DNA of 64,000 bases from Eubacterium sp. (GCA_022764165.1 JALERM010000045.1:25552-89551); one strand, 5' to 3'. Shown: positions 7,499 through 17,342, counted from the first letter of the stretch. Notes: a model not told the origin generated them from the sequence alone. Translations and numbers: made by a program.

Positions 7499-8182
7499 GT
7501 GAATCCAAAAGAAATAGGAGCATTTTTAAAACAGCTTCGTAATGAAAAGGGAATCACACAGGAACAATTAGCAGAAATTTTGGGGGTTTCAGGGAGAACT
7601 GTTTCAAGATGGGAAACGGGAAACAATTTACCTGACCTGAGCATTTTGGTACAAATTTCTGAATACTACAATGTAGAAATTAAAGAAATTTTGAATGGAG
7701 AAAGGAAAAGCGAGGATATGGATAAAGAATTAAAAGAAACATTATTAAAAGTAGCTGATTATACTGAGCTGGAGAAGCAAAGAGCTGCAAGAAGCGGAAA
7801 TATTTCATTTGGTATTATGTTCCTGGTATGTGCAGCAGCTATTGTTGTACAAATGATTATGACAGGAGATATGTCCCTGATTATTGGGGAAACGGTAATA
7901 CTGATTTTCGGTGCGGGGGTATATATTTTTTCTTCCGTAAACAATGGAGCATGGAATGGAACCCGGATAAAAAGTACACCTAAGAAAGATTTTATCGTCA
8001 GCGTAATATGTGTAGGAATCTTTAGTATTCTGCTCTGTTTGATATTATCCAAAACTATGGTCTTATCTCGTGCTATTGGAATGTCTATTTGCTTTTTTAT
8101 TGTTCTTTCAACAGTATCATATGCTTTGCTAAGAGGGATTTCCTATCTTTCTAAAAAGAAATCTGACGAGTTAAAAGATTAA
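7499..8182 (+). CDS. XRE regulator with C-terminal membrane segments
   Basis: A 227-residue protein. GTG 7499 is chosen because AAAGGAGG lies 7 nt before it and the HTH begins directly (MNPKEIGAFLKQLRNEKGIT). An HTH_3 domain spans residues 5-60 (LAEILGVSGRTVSRWE); after a helical linker there are four hydrophobic segments (about 101-120, 124-142, 163-182, 187-207). Such HTH-membrane fusions are common beside ABC exporters and may sense envelope state. The next genes are the ABC ATPase and permease at 8256 and 9116. A similar protein is encoded at 54689, beside the second ABC cassette. Confidence 0.85.
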   Translation: MNPKEIGAFLKQLRNEKGITQEQLAEILGVSGRTVSRWETGNNLPDLSILVQISEYYNVEIKEILNGERKSEDMDKELKETLLKVADYTELEKQRAARSGNISFGIMFLVCAAAIVVQMIMTGDMSLIIGETVILIFGAGVYIFSSVNNGAWNGTRIKSTPKKDFIVSVICVGIFSILLCLILSKTMVLSRAIGMSICFFIVLSTVSYALLRGISYLSKKKSDELKD

Positions 8183-8255
8183 CGAAACGCTGTATAGGGT
8201 AAATGTTGATATTATGTGATGGAGACAATGGAAAGGCGTATTGGAGGAATAACAT

Positions 8256-9119
8256 ATGAGTCAGGACGTGTTAACAGTAAATGGAATCTGTAAGAATTAT
8301 GCGGATTTTTCGCTAAAAAATGTAACATTTCATGTTCCAGGAGGCAGTATCGTTGGTTTGGTTGGAGAAAATGGAGCTGGCAAGTCAACCACTCTAAAAA
8401 CTATATTAAATATCTGTTCTGTAGATGAGGGGAGTGTGGAATTTTACGGAAAAGAAATCCGCACTCTCTCAGCACTAGAGAGAGAAGACATAGGAGTGGT
8501 GTTTGATGACAGCGTTTTTTATGAAAATCTTACAGCACTTGAACTGGAAAAGATTTTTTCAAAGATTTATAAAAAATGGGACTGCACGTATTTCCTGGAA
8601 TTATTGAACCGATTTTATATCTCAGCAGATAAGAAACTGAGTGAGTATTCAAAAGGGATGAAATCAAAGCTGGCTCTTGTCAGCGCATTAAGCCATTATC
8701 CGAAGCTGCTAGTGATTGATGAATCACTGTCTGCTTTAGATCCGGTGATCCGGGATGAGGTATTGCAGATGCTGCATGAATTTGTAGCAGATGGGGAGAA
8801 GGCAGTTTTATTTTCCTGCCATATTGTGGAGGATTTGCAGAAGATAGCAGATTATATCGTGTTTATTAACCACGGAAAGGTTGCTTTTGAGAAAAGTCTG
8901 GATGACCTTTTATGTGGGAATGCGGTGATCCATTGTGTTGGAAATCAAATGCGGGAAATTGAGAAAGAGGATGTGATTGCTTACTGCAGAGAGGGAAATG
9001 AAACAGCAGTTATGATCCGCAACTATGGTCATGCGGGAGAAAAATATCAACAATTTTCTTTTGAGCAGACAACGATGGATGAAATATTGAAAATTATGAT
9101 GAAGGGGGAATGGTCATGA
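8256..9119 (+). CDS. ABC transporter ATP-binding protein (YtrB-like)
   Basis: A 287-residue ATPase. Walker A GENGAGKST at about 38, signature variant YSKGMKSKLALVSAL at about 132, Walker B LLVIDESLSALDP (DES in place of the usual DEP), and the switch histidine in FSCHIVED. Its overall plan, including the SKGM signature and the length, matches the ATPase at 56223, also 287 aa, so the two are paralogues. It overlaps the permease start. The class resembles YtrB, which works with small ABC-2 permeases in envelope-stress exporters; the substrate is unknown. Start ATG 8256 follows TTGGAGGAA. Confidence 0.88.
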   Translation: MSQDVLTVNGICKNYADFSLKNVTFHVPGGSIVGLVGENGAGKSTTLKTILNICSVDEGSVEFYGKEIRTLSALEREDIGVVFDDSVFYENLTALELEKIFSKIYKKWDCTYFLELLNRFYISADKKLSEYSKGMKSKLALVSALSHYPKLLVIDESLSALDPVIRDEVLQMLHEFVADGEKAVLFSCHIVEDLQKIADYIVFINHGKVAFEKSLDDLLCGNAVIHCVGNQMREIEKEDVIAYCREGNETAVMIRNYGHAGEKYQQFSFEQTTMDEILKIMMKGEWS

Positions 9120-9754
9120 AAGGCTTATTGCTGAAGGATTTTTATAATTTAAGGACAACACTGAAAACGATGCTGATGATCTTGGTGATATTTTTGGCTT
9201 TTGTAATTATACGGCATTATGAATTTGCACTGCCGCTGATTCCGGTCCTGCTTAGTAGCTCCTTGTTAACAACAGTTATAAATCTGGATAAACATTCCAA
9301 ATGGAATATGCTGATGGTCACAGCGCCGATAGAGAAAAAAGAACTGGTGCAAGAGAAATACGCATTACTTATGCTGCTGAATATATGTGGTATACTGATC
9401 GGCACAGCAGCATCCATTCCGTTTATTTTGTCTGGTAAAATAAAACTGGTCAGTTTTATTGATATGACATTACTCGGATGGAGTATTTCATTACTACAGG
9501 GAACAATTTTCCTTACACTTTCTTACCTGTTTGGTAAGAACCTGATGGAAAAGCTGGAGCTTATGATGGTAGTGTCGTATGTGGTTTCATTTGCAATCAT
9601 CATTCCCGTATATTTCTTAGTGCCGGATTTGTTTGGTACTGAAAATCACAGCCTGATTATTACACATTTCATCATTTTTCTTGCGATATTGGCCGTGTAT
9701 GGAATTTTGGAACAAGTGTCGATTACGAAAAGTATGAAATCAGAAAATTTGTAG
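9116..9754 (+). CDS. ABC-2 type permease, small
   Basis: A 212-residue membrane protein with six hydrophobic segments and no large outside loop, beginning MKGLLLKDFYNL. ATG 9116 is preferred over 9110 because GGGGGA lies 7 nt upstream; it overlaps the ATPase stop (ATGA). It is the partner of the ATPase at 8256. It is paralogous to the permease at 57083, which starts MKGLLTKDYLTI. Confidence 0.85.
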   Translation: MKGLLLKDFYNLRTTLKTMLMILVIFLAFVIIRHYEFALPLIPVLLSSSLLTTVINLDKHSKWNMLMVTAPIEKKELVQEKYALLMLLNICGILIGTAASIPFILSGKIKLVSFIDMTLLGWSISLLQGTIFLTLSYLFGKNLMEKLELMMVVSYVVSFAIIIPVYFLVPDLFGTENHSLIITHFIIFLAILAVYGILEQVSITKSMKSENL

Positions 9755-9766
9755 GGAGGAAAATAG

Positions 9767-10162
9767 ATGGATTTTAATGATGAGAAAGATTATATTATGC
9801 GTATCATTAAAGAAATGGTAAGGGTTCTTTTTTCTTTAATGCTTGGAAAACAGTACAAGTCTGTAGAGTTACCAGAGGAAAATAAGTATGAGGTTTCTGG
9901 AAAAGCATTAGAGGAATTTGAAAAGATGGTAGATCGGGGCTTTGTAAATGAAGCAGAAAATATGCTATTGGAAAACATTAATTATACGAAAAAAGAAGAA
10001 ATTCTTGCTGCGCTACTATTTTATCAATATGTGAGTGAGAAAGATAATGCTTTCTTGGCTTCTCATAATTACTCCAAAGAAGAAGCGTTGGATGGAATTA
10101 AGGCGTTGGCAGAAAGAGCAGGATACGGTGAAATGAGCGAAATATTTCTGGACTCTCTTTAA
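9767..10162 (+). CDS. DUF6483-like protein
   Basis: A 131-residue soluble helical protein following GGGAGGAAA. The order of features (DYIMRIIKEMVRVLFSLMLG at the start, a helix ending in NEAENMLLENI, then YVSEKDNAFLASHNYSKEE) matches a Firmicute family I recall as DUF6483. No function is known. It lies 12 bp after the permease and 42 bp before the winged-helix gene, so it is probably part of the same transcript. Confidence 0.7.
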   Translation: MDFNDEKDYIMRIIKEMVRVLFSLMLGKQYKSVELPEENKYEVSGKALEEFEKMVDRGFVNEAENMLLENINYTKKEEILAALLFYQYVSEKDNAFLASHNYSKEEALDGIKALAERAGYGEMSEIFLDSL

Positions 10163-10204
10163 ACAGTGGCGTAGCCAATGGTATTGAAAGGAGGGCGAGC
10201 CTGT

Positions 10205-10642
10205 GTGGGAAAAGTGTTAATAGCTACATTTGACGATAAAGAGGAAACAACATTTGATGAGTTGCTTTCGTTTTTGAAATCAAAAAGCCATATAAAAGTG
10301 CTGAATACTTTTCCTAATGATAGCTATTTGAGATACGATAACTTGATGATAGATGTAAAATATCGAATGGTAGAGAGGGATGGGGAAAGTATTGAACTGA
10401 CTAATTATGAGTTTGAAATTCTTCATTTGCTGGCACAGCATCCCGGACAAGTATTTTCTAAAGAACAAATATATAATCAGGTGTGGAAAGAACCCTATTA
10501 TGGGGCAGAGGACAATGTTATGAGTTTGATCCGCCGGATACGAAAGAAAATAGAACCTGATCCGGCAAAGCCAATCTTCATACTCACGGTTTGGGGTGTT
10601 GGGTATCGCTTCAATCCTCATGTGGCAAGACAGACAATATAA
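10205..10642 (+). CDS. Orphan OmpR-type winged-helix regulator
   Basis: A 145-residue protein starting at GTG 10205 (GGAGGGCGA upstream). Residues 1-45 are a short domain (GKVLIATFDDKEE) that is not a full receiver: it is far too short and lacks the phospho-acceptor layout. Residues 50-140 are a complete OmpR/PhoB DNA-binding domain (LTNYEFEILHLLAQHPGQVF, NVMSLIRRIRKKIEP, VWGVGYRF). Control by phosphorylation is therefore unlikely. It is closely similar to the gene at 60618, sharing PYYGAEDNVMSLIRRIRKKI. It ends the left cargo block, before a terminator. Confidence 0.85.
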   Translation: MGKVLIATFDDKEETTFDELLSFLKSKSHIKVLNTFPNDSYLRYDNLMIDVKYRMVERDGESIELTNYEFEILHLLAQHPGQVFSKEQIYNQVWKEPYYGAEDNVMSLIRRIRKKIEPDPAKPIFILTVWGVGYRFNPHVARQTI

Positions 10643-10668
10643 AAAATAAATAATGAATAATCAAGAAG

Positions 10669-10710
10669 TAAGCAGTGTTTATTACAGAAAATAACGCTGC
10701 TTATTTTTTT
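10669..10710 (+). terminator. Rho-independent terminator
   Basis: TAAGCAGTGTT pairs with AACGCTGCTTA (10693-10703), followed by seven T. It closes the left cargo block. Confidence 0.85.
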
Positions 10711-10860
10711 CTCAAAAATATCAAAAAAATTTTCTAAACAGGCTATTTTTTACCCTTTCAAACCTGCGATTAGTGAAGGGGTAAATATTCTTACATTCAA
10801 ATCAAAATTTTTCCCTTTCATCGTACCTTGACAATTTCATCGCCTGCCCGAATTGATACC

Positions 10861-10894
10861 CGGTATAGGAGTGTGCATCCTGCACACCGTACCG
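10861..10894 (+). other. Hairpin in 0.5-kb intergenic leader
   Basis: CGGTA/TACCG outside and GTGTGCA/TGCACAC inside, with a TCC loop, form a two-part stem. It lies in the 517-bp stretch between the winged-helix gene and the adhesin. I find no convincing gene there: an open frame across about 10838-10988 (it includes VPEETLRNWKAGAGTG) has neither start codon nor ribosome site. Confidence 0.6.
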
Positions 10895-10985
10895 GAGGAA
10901 ACGCTGCGGAACTGGAAAGCCGGAGCTGGAACGGGTTCGTGGAAGAAAACAGGCAAAACGCTCAAATTATATTTCGTGAAAATTA

Positions 10986-11046
10986 GATAACAGTAGATAC
11001 CGTGCGGGGAAGTCTTGGAACTTCCCCGCATTTATGTGCTGTTATC
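10986..11046 (+). terminator. Long hairpin/terminator upstream of adhesin
   Basis: A perfect 11-bp stem, TGCGGGGAAGT with ACTTCCCCGCA (11003-11030), is followed by TTTAT, and an outer stem GATAACAG/CTGTTATC encloses it. The short T run makes it a weak terminator; with the adhesin start 114 bp further on it may instead be part of the adhesin leader. Confidence 0.65.
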
Positions 11047-11159
11047 CTGCAACAGTACAAAACTTAAAAAGAGGAGGGGAGCTGCCATGAAAACATAGGG
11101 AAATAAGAAGTTATCAGATCAGGCGTTTTATCAAATTATGAAAAGCGAGGTATTTAATC

Positions 11160-14100
11160 ATGAAAGGAAAAGTAAAAAGGATTGTTTCGGGGATGCTTTC
11201 GGTAATGACAATCCTGACTTCTGTTGTACAGCCTGTCACAACGTATGCGGCAGAGCCGGAGCCGGCAGCTTATGAAGCAGAATACCCGGCGCTTGAAAAA
11301 GTGCGGGATATGCTGGCAGAGGATGAAGTGGTTACAGCAGAGGACTATGAAGTGGAGATTGGAAGTGATTTTGATGTGGAAACCGATTTTTCCGGTATGG
11401 AGATTAATGAAGAAAAAGTCAAAGTGACTTTCCATGAAGCAAAGAATGAAGCCGGGGAGGACTTTAATGGAAACCATGCGGATTCCTATAAAGCGGTCTA
11501 CTTTGTAGAACCTGCCAGCGGCAATCCTTCTTATCATATTGTCAGGAAGATCATTGTAAAAGAGCCGGCTACTGAATCACAGTCGGAAAAATCGTCCGAG
11601 GCCGGAGGTGATACGGGGCAGTCCGAAGAATCAGAAAGTGAAGATGGAGAATCGGACACCCATTCGGAACTTGCTGCAGAAACAGAAATGTTATCGGAGA
11701 CTGAACTGGACGCTGCGTTAGAGACATCGGAAACACAGGATACCGTTGATGAAGAAAGCGGGCTTACCCTTAGTGATGTCATGCTGCAGGCCGTAGAACA
11801 GGATGTTGATCTTCTTGAGATGGAGGAAGGGGAGACAGTTACATTTACCGCAAGTTCGGCAATGCTTTATGCGGCAAGGGCAACACAAAGTGTAACAGTG
11901 ACAAAAGGTTCCTGGTATTATTATGCGGATTATGGTCTTGGTTCTTATCTCACCTGCCCGTATACGGTTACATTTGGAAGTATAACAGCTACGGCTTATT
12001 GTGTACAGCCATCAAAACCGGGGCCGGGAAATGGAACCTATACGATTACAAAACTGGCAGACAGCAAGACACTTGCAAAGGTTTGCTATTATGGCACAAA
12101 GGCATCTGGTGATGAGGGATTTTTTGAGGAGAAATATCCTGATTTTTCAGCCGGAAAGCGTTTTATCATTACCCATATTGCGGCTGCATATGCAAATGGG
12201 AGCAGCGATGCGTTTTCCGGAACCAACAGTACGGGACAGGCACTTGCAATGGAACTGTATAACTATTGTGTAAGCCAGCCGGATATTCCGGATGTGGCAA
12301 TGTCATTTTCAAATGCCAGTGTAACTGCCTATGTGGATGGGAATGAGCAGCGTACAAAGGAAGTTACCTTTAACGCTGATACATTACAGACAATTACTAT
12401 GAATTTACCGGATGGCGTGAAATTTCATAACGTAACAACGGGAAAGACAAGTAAGGCAGGTGCGTCCGTAGAAGTAGCGGGAGGCACGAAGTTTTATCTT
12501 TCAGCTCCGCTGACACAGACAGCCGATGTATCCGGTTCCTGGTCTGCCACGATGAAAGGAAGTATCACCAAAGATTACTCCGCTTACAAGATTACGACAG
12601 GAAGTGATACACAGGATTTGGCACTCGTGTTTGGCGAAGGTGTTGATGATGAAAAATATGTGGATTTTTCTGTAAAGTGGCTGGAACTTGCAAAGGTTCA
12701 GGTAGTGAAAGTGGATTCTAATAATAAGGACGCAAAATTATCCGGTGCGGTATTTGGTATTTACAGTGATAAAGACTGTACGCAGTTGATTACAAAAATG
12801 CCGGCAACAGACAGTAATGGTGCGTCCACTGTGGAAATTGTAAAGACGCAGGATACCGTGTACTTAAAAGAAATTACAGCTCCAACAGGATACCGTATCA
12901 ATACGACTTCCTACAATGTAACATTGGTTGCAAACAAGACTGCAACAACAACCGTACCGGATGTGGAGCAGCTTGGGGAATTGACTATTTATAAAGAAGG
13001 GCAGGTTTTGGTTGGTGCGGATGTAAGTGAAACAGGTACAGTATTCCGTTATGAGAATCACCGTCAGCCAGGAGCCATTTACAATGTCTATGCCGGGGAG
13101 GATATTGCTACTGCCTATGGTGCGGTTGTATATAAAAAAGGCGATCTTGTAAAAGAAAACCTGACAATGGATTCCAATGGTGCGGTAATCCTGAAAAATC
13201 TGCATCTTGGCACTTACGTTGTGAAGGAAATGCAGGCTCCGGAGAATTTCTATAATGCGGGGGAAGAAAAAACTGTGACATTATCTTATGCCGGACAGAA
13301 TGTTGAAGTAGTATTTTCCGAGACAACTTTCACGAATGACCGTCAGAAGGCAAAGGTAACTGTTACAAAGAAAGATCAGGATACAGAGAATCCGCTGGAT
13401 GGCGGTGTTTTCGGACTGTATGCGAACAGCGATATTATAGCCTTTGATGGTACAGTGATTGTCAAAAAGGGAACGCTGATTGAGAAGGCTGTGACCGGGG
13501 ATGATGGAACAGCGGCTTTTACGGCTGATTTTCCGATAGGCTTTTCTTACTGTGTGAAAGAGGAGCAGGCCCCGGAAGGGTATCTAAGGAACACGAAGGA
13601 TGTATATTCCTTTGCCTTTTCTTATACCAATGATAGTGAAGCGGTGGTTTCTTTCTCCCATACCTTTACTAATGAACGTGTTAATGCAAAGATTTCTCTG
13701 CATAAAAAGGATGCGGAGACGAATCAGGCAGTGCCGCAAGGGGATGCGACACTGGAAAATGCTGTCTATGGCCTGTATGCCCGTGAGGACATTGTGCATC
13801 CGGACGGGGCAACGGGTGTGATCTATAAGGCAGGAGAAAAAGTGGCAACGCTGACAACGGATGAACATGGTGAGGCATCTGTGGAAAATCTGTATCTTGG
13901 CAGCTACTATGTAAAAGAAATTACTCCGCCGACAGGGTATCTGGCAGATGAAAATGAATATGACCTGGTGTGCAGTTATGAAGGCGATCTGGTGGCTACG
14001 GTAGAACGGGAATGTACTTCCCAGGAGCAGGTAGTGAAACAGCCGTTCCAGATTATTAAAGCTGCGGATAATGGAAAGACAGACGCAGATCTGCTTTCTG

Positions 14101-17100
14101 GTGCCGGATTTACCGCTTACCTGGTATCCTCTCTGAGCGTTAAAGAAGATGGAAACTATGATTTTTCTTCCGTAACGCCAGTGGTAATCGGGGAAAATGG
14201 TGCGACAGAAATCTTTACGGATGAAAAAGGCTATGCCTGCAGTATTGCAATCCCATACGGTACATATATCGTCCGTGAGACAACGACACCGCACAATTAT
14301 ACTCCGGTGGATGATTTTATTGTCCGTATTACGGAGCATCATCCAAACACGCCGCAGGTATGGCGGGTACTTCTGGACGATGAATTTGAAGCAAAGCTGA
14401 AAATTGTGAAACAGGATGATGAAACCAAAAAGCCGGTGTTAGCAAAAAATACAGAGTTTAAGATTTATGACCTTGATAATGAGCAGTATGTAGAGCAGGT
14501 AACAACTTATCCAACTACTGTTGTCCATAAGTCCTACTTTACGGATGAGCAGGGGTATCTGATCCTGCCGCAGAATCTGAAAATCGGGCATTACCGGATT
14601 GAAGAAGTAAATGCTCCGTATGGCTATACGCTGAATGAAAATTATTATGAGGTGGCTGTGGATTCCAACACGGCTTATCAGATGGACACTGTTTCCGGGG
14701 ATGTTGTCATTGAAGTGATCTACGAAAATCATCCGGTCAAGGGAGAACTGAAGGTTGTAAAACGTGGTGAAGTCCTGGATGGATTTGATAAGAATTTTAC
14801 TTACAAAGAGGAAACATTGGAAGGGGCTGTGTTTGAAGTATATGCCGCAGAGGATATTTATACGGCTGATTTCCAGAAGGATTCCGATGGAAACCGGATT
14901 TTGGAGTATGATGCGGATGCGCTGGTGGCAACACTGACTACGGATGAAAATGGAGAGGCGTATCTTTCTGATCTTCCGCTTGGTTCTTACCGGATTGTGG
15001 AAGTGACCGCACCGGAAGGATTTGTATTAAATGAGTCAGCACAGACAGTTACCTTTACCTATGCAGATCAGAATACACCTGTGGTTAAACAGGAAGCAGT
15101 CTTTACAAATGAACGCCAGAAGGTGGAAGTATCTGTGATAAAGCAGGATGCTGTGACAAAGGCGGAAGTTGCCGGAGCCGTTTTTGGTCTGTATGCAAAA
15201 GAGGATATTCTGTCTCATGGAGAAGTCATTGTAGAAGCGGATACATTGCTTGGAAAAGCACTGTCAGAGGAAGATGGAAAAGCTGTTTTCGCATTAGATG
15301 TGCCGTTTGGAAATTACTATATCAAAGAGCTGACCGCTCCGGCTGGTTATGTATCTTCCGATCAGGTGCTGGAACTGACCGCTGCTTATCAGGGACAGGA
15401 TATAAAAGTGGTTGAACTGGAGTCTGTGTTTGAGAATGAGCCTACAAGGATTTCGGTAAAGAAAACAGACCTTACTACCGGAGTGGAGCTTTCCGGAGCA
15501 ACATTAACTGTTCTGGATAAGGATGGAAATGTGGTAGATACATGGAAGTCTGTCAAAGGTGAGGAACATATGATTGAACGTCTGACTGTGGGCGAGACAT
15601 ATACGCTGCGTGAGGAACTGGCTCCGTATGGTTATCTGCAGGCGGAGGAAATCACATTTACGGTGGAAGATACCGCAGAGGTTCAGAAAGTAGAAATGAA
15701 AGATGATGTTCCGACGGGGCTTCTCCTGATTAACAAAAAGGGAGAATTTCTGGAAAATGTGTCTGTGATGGATTCAGTTGGCGGATGGATTGCACACCTG
15801 TTTGAGTATATATCCGGTTCCCTGAAAGATGTTACCTTTGAAGTATATGCTTTGGAGGATATTAAAGCTGCTGACGGGGAAAGTGAGGATTATTACAAAA
15901 AGGATGAGCTGATTGCGGAGATTACAACAGATGATACCGGAGTAGCAAGGCTTTCTGATCTTCCGCTTGGCAAATACTATGTGAAAGAAAAAGAGACAGC
16001 CGACGGGTATGTCCTGGATGGGGAAATTCGTGAGATTGACCTGACTTACCGTGACCAGAATACGGAAGTTGTTACCTATTCTTCTGATTGGCAGAATCTG
16101 CGGCAGAAGGTTGAGGTATCGGTTCTGAAAAAGGAAAAGGATTCTGATCGTGTACTGGAAGGGGCCGTATTTGCCCTGGCTGCGAATGAGGATATTACCA
16201 ACAAAGACGGAAAAGTGATCATGGAGGCCGGAACCGTCATTGAGGAGAGAGCAACGGATAAAGACGGGAAACTTACCTTTACGGCTGATCTTCCAATAGG
16301 CTTTTCCTATTCTGTGAAAGAAACAGTACCAGCACCGGGATTTGCAACAACGGATGAGGTTCAGGAATTTATATTCACTTATGAAGATGCAGAAAAAGAA
16401 TCCGTCTCTTTTGCATTTACTTTTGAGGATGAGCCTACTGTGTTTGAGTTTACCAAAACATCCCTGACAGATGGAAAGGAAGTAGAGGGAGCAAAACTGC
16501 GGATTACAGATGAAGATGGCAATGTAGTGGAAGAATGGACTTCCGGAAAGGAACCGTATATCATTAAGGAGCTGGTTGTGGGGAAGGAATATACCATGAC
16601 AGAAACTCTGCCTGCGGATGGTTATGTGACAGCGGAAAATATTACCTTCACTGTGGAAGATACTGCCGAAGTTCAGAAAATCGAGATGAAGGACGATGTG
16701 ACAAAGGTGGAAATCTCTAAAACAGATATTTCCGGTAAGGAGCTGCCGGGAGCAAAATTAACCATTCTTGACAAAGACGGTAATGTGGTGGAAAGCTGGA
16801 CATCCACTGAGGAGCCGCATTATATAGAAATGCTGCCAATCGGAGAATATACACTTCGTGAGGAATCTGCACCGGAAGGGTATCTGGTAGCCGAGGATGT
16901 GAAATTTGAGGTAAAAGATACCGGAGAAATTCAGAAGGTGGTGATGAAGGATGAAGTGAAACCGGAAGAAACACCGCAGACTTCTTCGGACACACCGAAA
17001 ACAGGTGATGATACTCATGCGGTATTGTGGATTATTCTTTGCGGGCTGGCATTTGCAGGACTGGCAGGCTCTGTGGTACTGCTTCGCAGGAAGAAAAAAT

Positions 17101-17102
17101 AA
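11160..17102 (+). CDS. Giant wall-anchored adhesin with Cna-B repeats
   Basis: A 1980-residue surface protein. It has a signal peptide (1 to about 31, ending TTYAA), an acidic Ser/Glu-rich stretch (140-190), a domain at about 243-400 resembling a thioester adhesin domain (Cys in TATAYCVQPSKPGP, about 281), then about 13 Cna-B/SpaA-like repeats from 510 to 1930. The repeats show the usual lysine (VVKVD, VTKKD) and glutamate (KEITAPTGY) positions for isopeptide bonds. The end is TPKTGDD (about 1944), a TM helix and RRKKK, a class B- or C. difficile-like sorting signal. It would extend from the wall to bind host surfaces or cells. A class B sortase is encoded at 28733. The ribosome site is weak (GCGAGG) and the leader holds hairpins and a three-codon minigene at 11087. 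Confidence 0.9.
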   Translation: MKGKVKRIVSGMLSVMTILTSVVQPVTTYAAEPEPAAYEAEYPALEKVRDMLAEDEVVTAEDYEVEIGSDFDVETDFSGMEINEEKVKVTFHEAKNEAGEDFNGNHADSYKAVYFVEPASGNPSYHIVRKIIVKEPATESQSEKSSEAGGDTGQSEESESEDGESDTHSELAAETEMLSETELDAALETSETQDTVDEESGLTLSDVMLQAVEQDVDLLEMEEGETVTFTASSAMLYAARATQSVTVTKGSWYYYADYGLGSYLTCPYTVTFGSITATAYCVQPSKPGPGNGTYTITKLADSKTLAKVCYYGTKASGDEGFFEEKYPDFSAGKRFIITHIAAAYANGSSDAFSGTNSTGQALAMELYNYCVSQPDIPDVAMSFSNASVTAYVDGNEQRTKEVTFNADTLQTITMNLPDGVKFHNVTTGKTSKAGASVEVAGGTKFYLSAPLTQTADVSGSWSATMKGSITKDYSAYKITTGSDTQDLALVFGEGVDDEKYVDFSVKWLELAKVQVVKVDSNNKDAKLSGAVFGIYSDKDCTQLITKMPATDSNGASTVEIVKTQDTVYLKEITAPTGYRINTTSYNVTLVANKTATTTVPDVEQLGELTIYKEGQVLVGADVSETGTVFRYENHRQPGAIYNVYAGEDIATAYGAVVYKKGDLVKENLTMDSNGAVILKNLHLGTYVVKEMQAPENFYNAGEEKTVTLSYAGQNVEVVFSETTFTNDRQKAKVTVTKKDQDTENPLDGGVFGLYANSDIIAFDGTVIVKKGTLIEKAVTGDDGTAAFTADFPIGFSYCVKEEQAPEGYLRNTKDVYSFAFSYTNDSEAVVSFSHTFTNERVNAKISLHKKDAETNQAVPQGDATLENAVYGLYAREDIVHPDGATGVIYKAGEKVATLTTDEHGEASVENLYLGSYYVKEITPPTGYLADENEYDLVCSYEGDLVATVERECTSQEQVVKQPFQIIKAADNGKTDADLLSGAGFTAYLVSSLSVKEDGNYDFSSVTPVVIGENGATEIFTDEKGYACSIAIPYGTYIVRETTTPHNYTPVDDFIVRITEHHPNTPQVWRVLLDDEFEAKLKIVKQDDETKKPVLAKNTEFKIYDLDNEQYVEQVTTYPTTVVHKSYFTDEQGYLILPQNLKIGHYRIEEVNAPYGYTLNENYYEVAVDSNTAYQMDTVSGDVVIEVIYENHPVKGELKVVKRGEVLDGFDKNFTYKEETLEGAVFEVYAAEDIYTADFQKDSDGNRILEYDADALVATLTTDENGEAYLSDLPLGSYRIVEVTAPEGFVLNESAQTVTFTYADQNTPVVKQEAVFTNERQKVEVSVIKQDAVTKAEVAGAVFGLYAKEDILSHGEVIVEADTLLGKALSEEDGKAVFALDVPFGNYYIKELTAPAGYVSSDQVLELTAAYQGQDIKVVELESVFENEPTRISVKKTDLTTGVELSGATLTVLDKDGNVVDTWKSVKGEEHMIERLTVGETYTLREELAPYGYLQAEEITFTVEDTAEVQKVEMKDDVPTGLLLINKKGEFLENVSVMDSVGGWIAHLFEYISGSLKDVTFEVYALEDIKAADGESEDYYKKDELIAEITTDDTGVARLSDLPLGKYYVKEKETADGYVLDGEIREIDLTYRDQNTEVVTYSSDWQNLRQKVEVSVLKKEKDSDRVLEGAVFALAANEDITNKDGKVIMEAGTVIEERATDKDGKLTFTADLPIGFSYSVKETVPAPGFATTDEVQEFIFTYEDAEKESVSFAFTFEDEPTVFEFTKTSLTDGKEVEGAKLRITDEDGNVVEEWTSGKEPYIIKELVVGKEYTMTETLPADGYVTAENITFTVEDTAEVQKIEMKDDVTKVEISKTDISGKELPGAKLTILDKDGNVVESWTSTEEPHYIEMLPIGEYTLREESAPEGYLVAEDVKFEVKDTGEIQKVVMKDEVKPEETPQTSSDTPKTGDDTHAVLWIILCGLAFAGLAGSVVLLRRKKK

Positions 17103-17128
17103 TATTTTAAAGAGTTACTGATGATACA

Positions 17129-17170
17129 GGCGTTTATGGTCTGCTTTTGCATTCCATGAGCGCCTTTTTG
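17129..17170 (+). terminator. Terminator after adhesin
   Basis: GGCG-ATGG pairs with CCAT-CGCC (GGCGTTTATGG / CCATGAGCGCC) and is followed by TTTTTG. It separates the adhesin from the transfer operon, probably incompletely. Confidence 0.65.
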
Positions 17171-17195
17171 TGTTTATAAGAAAGGGCAGATAAGA

Positions 17196-17342
17196 ATGAA
17201 AGGAATTATGATCGGAGTTGTGGCGGTTGCCGCCTTATTTACATTTTTCCTTTACTGCTGTGTCCGTGTAGGGGCACAGGAGGACAGATGGATGGAAGAA
17301 ATGGAGTGGAAGGATAGACAGGATGTCAGGAGAAGCGGATAA
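17196..17342 (+). CDS. Small single-TM protein
   Basis: A 48-residue peptide absent from the ORF track: ATG 17196 follows AAAGGGCAG. One N-terminal TM helix (MIGVVAVAALFTFFLYCCV) is followed by a charged tail (QEDRWMEEMEWKDRQDVRR). It overlaps the next gene by 20 bp. Its position at the head of the transfer operon suggests a small element protein. Function unknown. Confidence 0.6.
   Translation: MKGIMIGVVAVAALFTFFLYCCVRVGAQEDRWMEEMEWKDRQDVRRSG

Noticed and set aside
10838-10988. Open frame containing VPEETLRNWKAGAG
   Set aside because: No start codon or ribosome site, and I cannot place it in a family; kept only as a note in the leader entry.
13584-14342. 252-codon minus-strand frame inside the adhesin
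   Set aside because: Shadow of the repetitive Cna-B coding sequence; no ribosome site and no known domain.
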